Assembly: GCA_038501785.1 (NCBI GenBank)
Contig: JBAMJR010000042.1
Span: 717,501-781,500 of the forward strand
DNA length: 64,000 nucleotides
From: Myoxocephalus aenaeus
Taxonomy: Eukaryota; Chordata; Actinopteri; Perciformes; Cottidae
Direction: 5' to 3'
The notes under the pieces are model-generated. The model was given only the letters and a program-made list of their open reading frames with translations, was not told where the DNA came from and searched no databases. How positions within the stretch are numbered: position 1 is the stretch's first letter; the number at the start of each line of letters is the position of its first letter. The position numbers and the translations under genes were made by a program. Shown piece after piece: positions 46,626 to 59,754 of the stretch.

Positions 46626-47291
46626 CTCACCACTCGCTTTGAGTTTGCCAGTTTGTAGTGCTGTCCGACTGTATAATGAGAATTATTACACGCCATGTAG
46701 TGGACTCGGAGAATCCCACAATGCATTGTGAAAAATAGTATACAACGATGGTCACTAACCAAGATCTTGTGGCAGAGTTGAGGTGTGAAAATATTAATTT
46801 TAATGTGAGCAGAGCGTCTCAACACAAACAGTCACAAAGTACTTAGTATTTAGATTATTTAAAAATATGCTTATTGCCCTTACATTGACAAGGCAGCGTG
46901 AGCACATGGCGTTACTCCTTTCCATTCCCTTTCACAATAAAAGCCTTCTCCACATCCACATTATTTTGCAGATGACAAACTCAGTCCCAAGACCCCAGGA
47001 GGAGCGCCAGACAACGTGATGTCATTGGGCCCAAAAAGACTTCTCCCTATAGACTCACATTGGGCTAAACATTCATGCTCTTGCCACGGCCGGCGCTGGC
47101 ACCAAGACATAATGATAACAGCCAGATAGGCAGACAGTTGCATGTGTCAGGCACAGATGTTCAACTGATTTCCAGGTACTTTCAGAACAGATGTGTGTGC
47201 TGTTTATGTGCTCCTTCAAGGCAGAAACACACCCAACACATCATGACAAACTTCAATCCACACACAATTCACGTAATGACTTCCTCCTCCT

Positions 47292-47392
<101 letters not shown>

Positions 47393-48029
47393 GTACATTA
47401 ACGTATGCATTTTGACATGTGTTTCTGAATGGAGGAACATCCGCTAACACACTTATACAACACAAGGGCCCTGTTTACATGTTGGTACATACTGATGCAC
47501 TTGGACTTCATTATACAGGAGGTGTTGGTTGATAACAGAGCTATCGTTCCTGTCCATTGATCTTTAAAGGTCCAGTGTATTCAGCATACAAATCCTCCTG
47601 TGCTGATGGTAAAGGTTGTTAAAGGACATCTGGCCAGTTTGTAGTTGCAGAGGGGCTAAGTCTCTTTTTAAAGGCTGGGTTCACACAAATTATTAAAACA
47701 TATGTTCTGTTCTGGTACAAGAAGTGATCATGAGATGTGTATGAAGTGTTTCGGTTGCATTACTGCACTTTGGACTCTAGATTTACTGTGCTGAGCTGCA
47801 CCGTTGTCTTTAAAGTAGCTTTTCTTTTTTTTTGCCATACGCCTGTAATGTTTTCACAAAAAAGTAGGGCACTTCTTTACTGTATCGATGTGCTACATTC
47901 TGGTATATATCAGAGGATGCTGAGATGCTGCAATATGTCCAATAGGCTTTATAAGGACATGTTTGGAGGCCTTCTTTATTCAGTATTTTTTCAGGGGGAA
48001 ATGCAGAATTTCTTTATTTCAAGACCTTT

Positions 48030-48460
48030 ATTGAGAACTTCACATATTACAAAAATACAAAGTACACAGACATAAAAGTCCTAAAAAAAGACATGGCAAA
48101 ATGCCTGTACTTTGGTGGAAATGTTTATTTCATGACGTTAACAGGTTACGCGTGCACATGCGTGACTAGCCGATTCTTGGCGTTCTCGCTGATCTCCGTG
48201 AGATCTCCGTGAGGTCTTTTCTGCTGTTGCATCTCTCAAAACAAAATATAGATCTAAGCTCAACATTGAGCATGAATCGAGAGCGGACGTATCAAGTCTG
48301 CAACCCCGTTTTAAAGAGCTTTATAGAGGAAAGCAGCCATTGCAGCCACTAATACTGATGAAACTTGATGGTCACAAATATCTGCACTCATTTTGTTTTG
48401 TTTTGCACAGGTTGCACATTATTGTTATTATCTTGAAAATATATTCAGTCTCAGTTGTTG
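48030..48460 (-). mobile_element. hAT-Charlie-type element, copy C, first piece
   Basis: In reverse orientation this matches the inside of copy A and of the 52-kb copy: ACAGGTTACGC, TTCTTGGCGTT, ATAGATCTAAGCTCAACATT, TATAGAGGAAAGCAGC, CACTAATACTGAT and TTATCTTGAAAATATATT. Homology stops near 48460 and resumes at 49640. Both termini are missing. Confidence 0.8.
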
Positions 48461-48551
48461 TTTTTGTTTTAAATAGTTTTAACAGTATTTTTTTACTTCA
48501 CAGACTAAAAATGGTCAAGTGACGCAACCACATATTTGTAAAAAAAAAAAG

Positions 48552-48626
<75 letters not shown>

Positions 48627-49639
48627 CATTTAAGATAATTGCGTTCTCTAGGTATTTAGTATATTTAACATTTGATTTTACAATTAAATAGAGAATAATA
48701 ATAATACAAATATAGAAATGAATACATTCAATACAATAGTTCTTCACGTCATATTCAGCAACCATTTCTTCACTTTAACCTTTTATTTATTGCTTTAAAT
48801 TACAGTTTATCTGCTGCACCACCTGACCAATGAGATCTGACCATGTTATCTCCTGTGGGCTGATTTCTCTTGACTTGACAGTGGCTTCTTAAAGAGTAAA
48901 AGAATATTCAATATTATCATGAAAATGGTTTGAACGTGTATAATACATTTAACTTAACACTGTTAAACATTTGAAAAATTTAATGAATAATAGTAAGCGT
49001 CATTAGCATTAGCTTTTGTTCTTGCTAGCAACTTCATTCATAAACTTTGTAAATACGATAAAGACTTTTATGATAAAATACAATATTTTGGTTGTATGAC
49101 ATGAAAAGTGTACCATCCTACCTGTAAGTTAGAAGTATATTTTAACCAATATTTCAGAGAGATCTTTTCACTCTCACAGATGTCAGTTGGTGTCTCTTGA
49201 TGATGCAACATCCTGTTAACTCCTCTGCACTCCACTTCAAAATAAAAGTCCCATTTTTACGGTTGCATCACCTTGACATTTGAGAACATGAACATTTTGG
49301 GACAAAAGTTTTTTAATTATTTCAACAGCTTCAAACTATTGGTGTTTGTAAACATTTTATTTATCTTAAATGTTTCAATAATAAAAGCCTGTCATAGTAG
49401 TTTATTTTAAATTTATTATGATGAAAATACATTATTTTATAGTTGTTATAGTCTGATCATTTGCTGGGTCAGCTGTGCCCCCTGACATGTCCAGGGTTTG
49501 AGGTGCCAAAACATACAATTATATATATTATTTGAATGCACTGAAAATATATTTAAACTGAATAGGTTTTATATAATTAAAGTATATACGTCATGAATTG
49601 ATAACACATTATTTAAAGGAAATAATGGATTCGGACACA
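48461..49639. other. about 1.2 kb interrupting hAT copy C
   Basis: This AT-rich segment takes the place of about 100 bp present in the 52-kb copy. It contains a (TA)n array and no coding motif. Terminal repeats of an inserted element were not found, so it could also be a rearrangement. Confidence 0.45.
48557..48624. repeat. (TA)n microsatellite
   Basis: About 34 TA units following an A10 run and GTGTTT. Confidence 0.98.
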
Positions 49640-49830
49640 AAAATATGCATGTCATGTCATTGACCCATTTGCATTGTTCTAACAAAGTGATTGCACATGT
49701 TATTTATAGTTAAATAAATAACATGTAATAGTTTATGTACGCTATTATAATAAAAAAAGAACAGATGGAGGAGTCATAAAAAAAAAACTATAAAAATTCA
49801 GCATGGACCATTTTGTGACAATTTTGTTAA
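49640..49830 (-). mobile_element. hAT-Charlie-type element, copy C, second piece
   Basis: GCATTGTTCTAACAAAGTGA, GATGGAGGAGTCATAAAA and GACCATTTTGTGACAATTTT continue the reverse-strand alignment begun at 48030-48460 toward the terminal GGGGCC..CACTG part, which is lost. Confidence 0.7.
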
Positions 49831-50122
49831 ATGTAACGCAGTAATGTTCACATTTTAACTGAGTATTTTACTTTGACTTGAGTGGAAAGTATTAAAAGTA
49901 ACAAGACCTTTAAAATAGTACAACATTCACATTCTTCACACATCAAACCAACAGCACAAGTAAAGAACATATATGAGAAATTAACAATCTGTTTTGGACT
50001 GGTCTTTAGGTTCAGACATTAGTGTTATACCAGTAGCTTCTGTTCTATTTACAGCTGATGTCATATGTTCTAGCTGTGTGCTTGTGTGAAGGATGAGTGT
50101 GTGCCGCTTGACCCAAGATGTG

Positions 50123-50124
<2 letters not shown>

Positions 50125-50203
<79 letters not shown>
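50125..50203. repeat. (CA)n microsatellite
   Basis: About 39 CA units with one CG interruption. Confidence 0.98.
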
Positions 50204-51104
50204 GAAACACAAATGCATTGCTAAATAAAATACCGCGCTCAAAAGTCCACAATATTCATTCCTATGCAGGAACTCAAATGCTCACATGCAGGAACAGGCC
50301 AGACCGCGGGCGGCAGGGTTCTGCCAAATGATGGGGTCCTGAGGGGCGGTGGCTGTGACCTTGGCTGCCCTTGTGCTCGCCTGACTCCAGCTGGGCGGCC
50401 ATTAGAGGGCTCTACAACAGACGCTGGCCTCTGCTGAGAGACAAGGGTCGGATGCTAGAAACACACCCACACAAACACACAGACACACACAGACAGACAC
50501 ACACAGACACACACGCAGGCTGTGACGCACAAAGAAGCGCGCGCACACACGCACAGTTCGGCACAAACAAGGCATGTGCATCTCGAAGCACGTCTTCGTG
50601 AGGGCATTTCATAATCGCTCCGATGTAATGTTCACGCTGTGGGTAAACAAACACACACACAGAGCCACCACATGTGTGCGTATTTACCAGCGCGTGTATG
50701 ATGGAGAGTGACAACATGAGGAACGAGGGACGGGAGCTGTGACCAGCCATTTGGAACCTAAGCTTAAATGCTCAAATTGAACAGGTGTTGGGATGGGATC
50801 TTAACATGTGTCAGGGAATTTCACACACAAAAAATAATGTATTTTGCGAGATACTCAGCTAATGACCGCTGAATAACTTCAGACAAACTTTGCATGTTTT
50901 GTATGTTTACGCACAGAATGAGCGCTGTGGATTTTTCCCCCATCACATAGATGTTAAGGATTTTGCCCCTGATAATATAAATCGTTATATTCTGTAGATA
51001 TTCTGCATTTCATTATTCTTCTGTCTATTAGAGTTCAGGTTGTGCGAGGTCAGTTTAACAAATACTGTCTGTGAGAAGTTTCTGTGAGAACAGTCCGGTT
51101 GTCT

Positions 51105-51150
51105 GTTCCTCAAGGTTCCTCAAGGTTCCTCAAGGTTCCTCAAGGTTCCA
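51105..51150 (+). repeat. 10-bp tandem repeat GTTCCTCAAG
   Basis: Four and a half units of GTTCCTCAAG ending GGTTCCACG. Confidence 0.95.
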
Positions 51151-52027
51151 CGCTCTGCACCACAACACTCACACCTGTTTATCAGTATATTGACATTAGG
51201 GAAGCAGACTGGTCGTTGCACGTTCCAGCCTTGTGAGAAAAGATGAGGACGCGATTCTCCTCCTCTTAGAAAGGTTAGAGCCAATTAAATGTTAGATGTT
51301 CTTGACGGAAAACCGTGTATTAAAGAGCCGACCTTCCGGCTGTTCGGGGTGTTTTGGACGGTCTCCCTGCGTGTTGACTGGACGACTCCCTGCTATCAAG
51401 ATTGCAGCGCTTGTTACTCTACTTGTGATCAAGGAAAATAAATTCAGAGAACGAGAGAAGTTGTTTGACTAAGTTCTTCCGGACGCTACACCAGGCATCC
51501 AATAATTGCACACGCTAACACCCCCATCACATAGATGGGAAGCATGTTAAGAAAAGATCATTTAATGACCAGTATGAACATGCATTAATGACACCATCAG
51601 TGGTCTTATACACACCCAATAATTATTTTACGACCGACCTGAAATTGTGTTTTATAGGAAAACTTTTAAAGGAAAAAGAAAGTGCAGGATAAATTTCAAC
51701 TTCATCTGTGCAAGTGCAGGTTTACTGGCAGATAACAGTACTTTGTAGGATCCTATCCGTCACATTGCGATAGTGGAAATGGAGGATAAAGCAAGCCCTT
51801 GTCACCGTGAAAACCTTCCAGAGATGTAAAATGGGTCCTCATAGTATGGTGTACTGGTTTCTCTTATAAGACGCGTGTCATGAAAGTATTGCTCAATCAC
51901 ACTGGTGCCTAAAGCAACATGCTCCCACCAACAAAACCACTTATGCAACAGTCACACCAGAAAGTGGTACTGTAAACATTGCAAAATGTGATGCTGAAGA
52001 GCTCGCTTGCTCCTATTTCCTCTATAC

Positions 52028-53220
52028 CTGCGGTCCCCAACCTTTTTTGAGCCACGGACCGGTTTTGTGTCACACAATATGCTGGGGGATGCTGTTTTAT
52101 AAAAATATATAAAAATAAAAAAATATATATATTTTTTTTATAATAAAATAAATAAATATAATCCTTTATTAATCCCACAGTGGGGAAATTATTAAAGCAT
52201 TTTACCCATCCTTAGTAATGAAGGAGCAGTGTGCTGCTGTGAAGCTCTGGGGCTTCAATGTCTTCCTCAAGGACACTTCAACATGAAACTATGGAGAACA
52301 GGATGAACCGCTACCTTGTGGTTTCAGGACGACCACTCTCCATGAACGTGATAACTTTACATAGTACAAAGTACACAGACATAAAACCTCATTAATAAAT
52401 ACATGGAGAAATGCCTGTACTTTCGTGGAAATGTTTAGTTACGCCGTTAACAGGTTACGCTGCGCATGCAACGATTCTTGGCGTTTTGCTAAAAGCCTCG
52501 GTGAGATCTCTGTGAGTTCGTCTTTCCTGCGGTTGCATCTCTCAAAACAGAAAACAGAATATAGATCTAAGCTCAACATTGAGCATGAATTGAGAGCCGT
52601 ATCAAATCTACAACCCTGTTTTAAAAATATTTATAGAGGAAAGCAGCTCACTGCAGCCACTAATACTGATACAACGTGATGCTCACACATCTGCACTCAT
52701 TTTGTTTTCACAGGTTGAACGTTATTGTTATTATCTTGAAAATATATTTAATGCAAAACAGGTTATTTGCAGCCACAATAAGTAAGTTCTTTGCCAAATA
52801 TTAGTTATTTTTTGCACAGATAGAACTTTATTTGCAATGTTCTAACAAAATGATTGGATATGTTATTAGTTTTTGTCTGATGGAGGATCTGGTTTACTTG
52901 AAAGGGATTTACATTTTCTTTATTCTATTATTTGAAAAAGCACGGATGGAGGAGTCACAAAAAGTTGGACCATTTTGTTACAATTTTGTTGGGGCGGTGG
53001 GGCCCGAACATTGTTCTTCCTCCAAAGTGGGGCGTGACTGAAAAAGTTTGAGAATCACTGGGGTATCGTATCACGGAACCTCTTGACATGTGTAAAGATG
53101 TTACGTTTGAGGCTACGCACAGACGGATGTATGTAATGTAACATTTTTCCGACTTTTTTTTTTTCATAAATTATTTCTCGGTACCGAGGGACCAAGGGAC
53201 CCCCGGGCCGCAGACCGCTG
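52028..53220. mobile_element. hAT (Zaphod/Tip100-like) element with perfect 8-bp target duplication
   Basis: The left end CTGCGGTCCCCAACCTTTTT and right end ..GCAGACCGCTG (53220) are flanked by identical CTCTATAC at 52020-52027 and 53221-53228. The GCCACGGACCGG block is typical of this hAT group. The element itself contributes only about 215 bp (52028-52082 and 53061-53220); the remainder is the nested hAT-Charlie copy. A related element lies at 56017-56383. Confidence 0.88.
52083..53060 (-). mobile_element. hAT-Charlie-type element, copy B, nested in the 52-kb hAT
   Basis: Reverse-oriented relative of copy A (8871-9915): it ends TTTGAGAATCACTG at 53060 and includes GGGGCCCGAACATTGTTCTT, ATGGAGGAGTCACAAAAA, AACAGGTTACGCTGCGC, GTAATGAAGGAGCAGTGTGC and an AT-rich stretch. 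The end nearest 52083 lacks the CAGTGGTTC terminus, so no target duplication can be read. It lies wholly inside the outer hAT element. Confidence 0.88.
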
Positions 53221-53624
53221 CTCTATACCACATTCTCAACGCTATGAATTTGCATGTCAAACTTCCCCAAGTTCAACTCTAGTGCTCGCCAAAATGATGC
53301 TGTCTTAAATGTTGGCGGGACCGCATCCATGGACCATGTGAAGTGAAATCCACAAAAAAACTGGGAGTTGGCTATCCAAATGAGTCAGTAAATACACAAT
53401 ATGTTCAGGCTGTTCAATAAGAAATTCAGTCGATATCTATAGCCTTCATACAGCTCTCAGCATGGCGACAGCTAAGCGGCTTGCAGCTAACGGTGCTAAC
53501 AGTACAAATAACTGCATCCATACTGACCGAGATAACCGTGTTTACCAGAGAGGGGGAACAAGAGGGTGACCGCTTCCCTTTGACGACGAAGAGCCGACAG
53601 GGCACACTCACATGTACTGATGTG
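53221..53624. other. non-coding stretch
   Basis: No gene recognised. The first eight bases are the right CTCTATAC duplication. Confidence 0.35.
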
Positions 53625-53695
53625 CCCAAGCTTAGCATTGAGCTGTAAGCACCACCGTCCTCACAGCCACACAGAGCTGCTAGCATGACGGTAGT
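53625..53695 (+). repeat. 3' fragment of the fish dispersed repeat seen at 29590-29925
   Basis: GCTTAGCATTGAGCTGTAAG, CACCACCGTCCTCACAGCC and ACAGAGCTGCTAGCATGACG correspond to the part that normally follows TTAGCTCAAAGCACC in that repeat. Confidence 0.5.
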
Positions 53696-55402
53696 CTTTT
53701 TAATGTGTTGAAGCACATCTTGAAAAGCAGCCATTTCTTATCATGTTTGCCTCTTGGAGTGACACATCGCAAATACATTGAGCTCGCCAGGGGATTGCTA
53801 TGGGAATCAGGTGACATCATGTGACATGAGGTGGCATGGCTGGTCTCCATGTCCCCTGGCACTTCTTGCAATCATAGATCGAGGGATGGATAGACAGACA
53901 GACATAGAAGATATATATCAGCTTTGTACACTAATATTCACTTATATTAAAAGAAAGTCAGCCAGAAGCCAAGGCTTAGGACGGTAACAATGGTTTTCAG
54001 GCAGCTCCTACAGCTGGCTGGCCTTTACCTCCTTCCTGACAAAGGGAGAGGAAGGCTAATTTTACCCTGTCTGCTGTCTGCAGTGGAGCCACTGAGCCAC
54101 AACACTGGCAGGCTGCAGACACCACCACACAGCATGCCATCTCCCTCTCTCTCTCGCTCTCTCCGTCTCCCTTTATAAGCCGGTCAACTCCAGCACCACA
54201 ACCATCATTAAAGTGTTCTGGCTGATCACACCTTTAATTGGACCATACAAGCGGCCCAGGCAAAATGGCGCCTTGTTAGCTCAGCTGCAGAGCAGAGTGA
54301 GCGAACAAACAAACAAGCACATAAATGAGGGTATAAACAAACCCCATGGAAGCTTCACTTCGGCATGTGGAACCTGGTGAGAAGCAAAGCCGGGGCTGAC
54401 CTGCAAACACAGGGACTTTTAAGGAGACAAGTCGCCTCATATTGTAGAAGGATCATCGGCTCTCCTATCTGCAGCATTTACTTTTACTGATTTCTTTCTG
54501 TGGTTTTGTGGAAGTAGTATATTTCACCAACTAACAAGTAGGAGAACTCTGACAAAATGTAACGCCGTTCAATTTGGTAGCCATGGAGAGTATCCAAGCA
54601 TTGATTAGTGGCATGGCTAGCCCCTGTGGGACTTCTAATGGTGGCACTAATGTTGTGCTTTACCCATTGAATTGTATTGGATATTTCTTATTTAAAGCAT
54701 TTAGTGGTGTGGAAATACCATTATATATTTTTCCATCTGAACATAATATTCACACACCTTTCTTAATAGCTGGCACAAAGCTTCCACAAAATATTCCACA
54801 AATATCCTCCTCCTCTCTTTTAAGCCAATGGGGTTGCAGATAATGTAATGGAGCAGAGTCATCACGGAATGCAGCTCCAGTAATTCACTCACCATTCACT
54901 AGTTTTAACCAGTTATAACACCCACACATTACTGGTTATAGCTGGGGGTTATTTTTCCTCTGACAGGAACTTGGTGTCTTGCTCAAGGGCTGACTGTAAT
55001 CATCCTTTAAGCACACTTTTGGTGTTTTGCTCTCTGTGTTGCACACTAAACAGGACACCTTATTGAGGACAAAGTGAGAGCAGAGTGGAGCATCCCTCCC
55101 TCCCTCTAATTCTCTGACCTTCTCAAAATGGGTAGAGCGAGCAAGCAGAGGGAGGAGTGGAGCGAGGGAAAGGCCATTTATCTAGCTAATCTCCCCCTCT
55201 ACCACCAACACCACCACCACCTAAGTGGGGCGGTGAAGCTGAAGGTGAGACTGGCTCAAGCCTGCCGCCAACCCCACAGCTTCAAAATCCAACCTGTCGC
55301 GCCTTGGCCTTCTCCACCCGGTGCACACCTTGAATTCACGCTCATACAAGCATGCAGTAACATTAACACAAGAGCAGATTAATCCTCCGATTTAAGCACG
55401 TA
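53696..55402. other. non-coding DNA
   Basis: No exon supported. About 54180-54300 is a repeat-free stretch with AT-core words (CATCATTAAAGTG, CTTTAATTGGACC). The long open frame at 54574-54843 has no family resemblance. Confidence 0.3.
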
Positions 55403-55415
55403 CCACACACACGCC

Positions 55416-55487
<72 letters not shown>

Positions 55488-55519
55488 CACACACACACAC
55501 ACACACGCACACGCACACT
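55403..55519. repeat. (CA)n microsatellite with GCCACA interruptions
   Basis: About 35 CA units in the core, with two GCCACAC breaks and a CGCA-rich right edge. Confidence 0.97.
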
Positions 55520-55572
55520 ATAACATCCATCACAGCCACCCTGGGCTCTGCTGATCCTCCTACCGCAGCCAA

Positions 55573-55574
<2 letters not shown>

Positions 55575-55646
<72 letters not shown>
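55575..55646. repeat. (TG)n microsatellite
   Basis: About 36 TG units, 55 bp from the CA array and complementary to it. Confidence 0.99.
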
Positions 55647-55649
<3 letters not shown>

Positions 55650-56016
55650 CATAGAGCAGACATGCCTGGCCGATCACACTGCGCCGGGGCCTCCCAGACA
55701 AACTGTCATCACCAATTAGCACATACACTAACAACTGACAGCCCATAATGTAGACGCAGTATCGTGGCAGAGCAGACTCTGCCGGATCGGCTTGTTATTA
55801 ACCTACAGAGAATCCACCGCACGTTAACAGTGGTAACGTAGTACATTTCAAGTACTGACCTTACTGTGCATGCACTTCATACCAATATTTATTCCTATTT
55901 GTTTTTTTTATATGGGAGGTAGGTTTACCACATTTCAAAATATGGGTTCATCAAATGAATGTGATATCAGCCTAAAGGTTCAACCCAGTTTACATTGTAT
56001 GTAAAGTAGTTATAAT
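55647..56016. other. non-coding stretch
   Basis: No feature recognised. Confidence 0.3.
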
Positions 56017-56383
56017 GTCCCCAACCTTTTTTGCACCACGCAACTCACCATTACGCTGAATTATCAACACATATTACGCAGAGCGGGCACGTGAGACTCA
56101 CCTGTAGTTCTACACTCTTCTTCTGTCTCCTCATTGGGCCTTTCCCCTTTCCAAAGAAGCTCTCAGGAGACGTACACATTTTTGCCAGCTTGTTCATTTT
56201 TGGGGTAACGAATCACGTGACCGAGACGAGCGTCTTGACATGTGTCAAGAGGCACAGACGGCTGTATCCGGTCATTTTTCAAAATAAAACATATTTCAGA
56301 CCGTGATAATCAATCAAATACTTTTTTCATTCCCTCTTTCTGCGCGGCTCGGTACCAAAGGACCCGGTGGTTGGGGACCGCTG
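56017..56383. mobile_element. hAT (Zaphod/Tip100-like) MITE
   Basis: The left GTCCCCAACCTTTTTTGCAC and right GGTTGGGGACCGCTG (ending 56383) are inverted ends like those of the 52-kb element; the interior shares AATCACGTGACC and TCTTGACATGTGT words with it. The first few left bases are altered (TAAT before GTCCCC), and the flanks AAGTAGTT and CTCTACGC do not match. Confidence 0.8.
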
Positions 56384-57198
56384 CTCTACGCCATTCAGCT
56401 GCAGCATCAAATTGCTGCTTGTATGTGACCCATTTTTTAAAATAATAATCCAATATAATATTATCAAATCCTTTACAGAAAACCTCAAATGTTGATTGTG
56501 GGACTTTTACTTGTAATGGAGTATCTTCAAATTGCTGTCTTGCTACTTTTTAGCCACGTTAGCAGAGATCTATAGCTGACACCACTTCCCCCTTTGCTCC
56601 CAACGGACAAGTCATAATAAGCTTTCTCAAGGGTCTTTATCACTTGAACGTAGACATATGTTGGTATGTTGCTTCCCACAACCATCATCAAAACACAAAT
56701 CAGAGAAATATGTTAAGAAGCAATGCTGTTCACGCCAAGCAGCACTGATCTGTTCCAGAAGCCTACGCTTGAGCGACATACTACTGCACGCCATATCGTT
56801 TCATTTTCACCATACCATAAATAGAGCGTTACCATCATGCCTTGACAGCGCCGCTGACATCCAGGGGTGCTACAGAACAAGGTGAAAGAGGAGCAAATAA
56901 GCTGTAAGAATAATCGGCGTAACACATCAACCTCCGCCTGCCATCAGCTGCAGCGCTCTCCAGATCCATGGCTATCAAACTGTGCAGCTTGCTTAATTAG
57001 CAAACAGTTAAGTGTTACACTCCGCCTTGAGTGTAACACTTAATTCAAAATTAATTCAAAATCACATCAATTCAAAATCACATCTTTTCCATTTTGATGC
57101 TTGGACTTGGTCCAGACGCACCGACATGGAAAATAATAACAATACTGGACTCGAATGTGGAACTCTCACACGGATGAGTGTGTGGGGGGGACTTGCAA

Positions 57199-57202
<4 letters not shown>
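56384..57202. other. non-coding stretch
   Basis: No gene. A near tandem TTAATTCAAAATTAATTCAA / CAATTCAAAATCACAT occurs around 57041-57085. Confidence 0.35.

Positions 57203-57263
<61 letters not shown>
57203..57263. repeat. (GT)n microsatellite
   Basis: About 30 GT units; first of four alternating arrays. Confidence 0.99.
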
Positions 57264-57264
<1 letters not shown>

Positions 57265-57371
57265 TGGGGGCTGTTAGGGGGCTTTAGGCCATTGATGCTG
57301 GATAAGACTCCATCCGCAATGCAATGTATTAATAGCTTTGCCCTGGTTTGGTTGCTGGCACCCTCTAAAAA

Positions 57372-57471
<100 letters not shown>

Positions 57472-57570
57472 CGCATAACCCTGATCCAGCTGCCACCATG
57501 CAGCCTTTCTGTGTGGTTTGGCTGCCCTTCAAGAAGTGTGTGTGAAGCTGTCTCTATCTGACCCTCTGCT

Positions 57571-57678
<108 letters not shown>

Positions 57679-57825
57679 GGAGTGTGTGTCCGCGAGGGTC
57701 CATGTGTACACTTTAATACCCTGTTTGGCTCTCTCTGCAAACAGATGGCAAAAAAATTGGTTAACTGCTGTAAATTACGAGTATACGCATGTTTACACCT
57801 GTGTTTCTGCAGCAATGGGATCGTA

Positions 57826-58411
<586 letters not shown>

Positions 58412-58497
<86 letters not shown>

Positions 58498-58541
58498 ATA
58501 TCTATATATCTATATATCTATCTATATATATATATATATAT
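58412..58541. repeat. (ATCT)n microsatellite, left part, decaying into (TA)n
   Basis: About 21 pure ATCT units to 58497, then TCTATATA variants and a TA run that meets the element terminus at 58542. Confidence 0.97.
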
Positions 58542-58985
58542 TAGTGCTGTCATATTAGCGCGTTATTAACGGCGTTAACGCAAACCAATTTTAACGCCGT
58601 CAATTTTATTAACGGCGTTAACGCATTTTAATTTTTAATTTTTATTTCCGCGAGCACCACGCCGGATGTAGCTCAACCGGAAGCAAAACAATAGGCACGC
58701 CGTTTGGGCTTGGAAGCTAGGCTAACGTTACGGTTTGAAATGAATGAATGGTGAGCGCGATACGGCAAAATGAATGATATTCAGTGAACTGAGAACAGGT
58801 GCGCGTGCCAGAAGGGAGCGCGAGTGAACACATTGAACACAGCAGGAGAGAACGCAACGTTAGCCAGCTAGCTAAAGCTCCGGTGGAACATTATTAGCTA
58901 ACGCTACCGTTTTTGAGGAGGTAGATTTTGAGGTGAGGGGACTGACAAGGCAGAAGGTAAAGTGGTCCACCGTTCTATCAATAAG

Positions 58986-59195
58986 CAGACCTGCCAACCT
59001 GTACGCAATTTGCGTAGCGGATACGCATTTTGACGTCAAAGTACGCTAGTAAAAGTTAGTCTAAAAATAATTTTAGACTAATTGACGAGCACACATTATA
59101 TGCAATGCAATATAATGTATGACGAGTATTTAATGTCGTCGTCAATTCCCCACCCCCTCGTCGGTACGTTAAAAATATCAAGGTTGGCAGGTCTG
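58986..59195. mobile_element. 210-bp MITE nested in the TAGTGCTGTCA element
   Basis: The ends CAGACCTGCCAACCT (58986-59000) and AGGTTGGCAGGTCTG (59181-59195) are perfect 15-bp inverted repeats. AATAAG occurs immediately on both sides (58980-58985 and 59196-59201), a 6-bp apparent target duplication. The interior holds the palindromic AAAAATAATTTTAGAC-type text and no ORF. Confidence 0.88.
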
Positions 59196-59292
59196 AATAA
59201 GGCTAAACTAGAAGTTAACACTAATACAAACATTATTTTTCCAGAATGAGTGTGTTAGGGGAGAAGGATGCAGCCATTGTTAAACAGCTGGA

Positions 59293-59499
59293 TTGAAATG
59301 CAGCTGGAACTGGTCGTGGCTAAAACTGGAAGGCAAGGTCTCAATAAAAGGGCAAGAGGTGTCCTTTCATCTAGGAGATGTATTCTCCAAAATCAACAGG
59401 CAGGGATTCACCAGATGCATTCTCTGCATCAAAGATATAAATGATGCTAACAAAGGCAGCCATGCTCTCCCTTACCACATTGTGCCTCATATACTGTAA
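59293..59499 (+). pseudogene. degraded BED/C2H2-type zinc-finger fragment of a transposase
   Basis: The short frame reads FHLGDVFSKINRQGFTRCIL, then C-x2-C (CILC), then NKGSHALPYHIVPH, a spacing like the BED or C2H2 finger at the N-terminus of many hAT-like transposases. The expected full domain and all catalytic parts are missing. Assignment to the surrounding element is by position. Confidence 0.45.
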
Positions 59500-59754
59500 A
59501 TGTTAGACCCAGTGACAGGCTGGCATGAAATGGCTTGCATAATACTTAGTAAGGAGGCCATAATCATGTTTGACTCATGGCTGAAGTTAAGTTTCTCCAG
59601 CTCTCCCCAGGTTGGCAAAAAAAGCTTCTCAAAATGCATCAGATTGATGCTTTAAAATATGGAATATTTAAATGTTTCTTACGGGGGAGCATGCCCCCGG
59701 ACCCTCCTAGAGGGGTAATATCCTTCTCACCTTTTTCACCCCTGACCCGTTTTC

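Larger units (their letters stand above)
49831..52019. other. non-coding DNA with CA-rich patches and a 10-bp tandem
   Basis: No exon is supported. CA/CAGA clusters at 50460-50520 produce short false frames. About 51073-51490 has some solo-LTR-like traits (AATAAA before a CT-rich end) but no verified ends. Confidence 0.35.

Noticed and set aside
51073..51490. Possible solo LTR
   Set aside because: No convincing TG..CA ends with a matching target duplication, and no second LTR.
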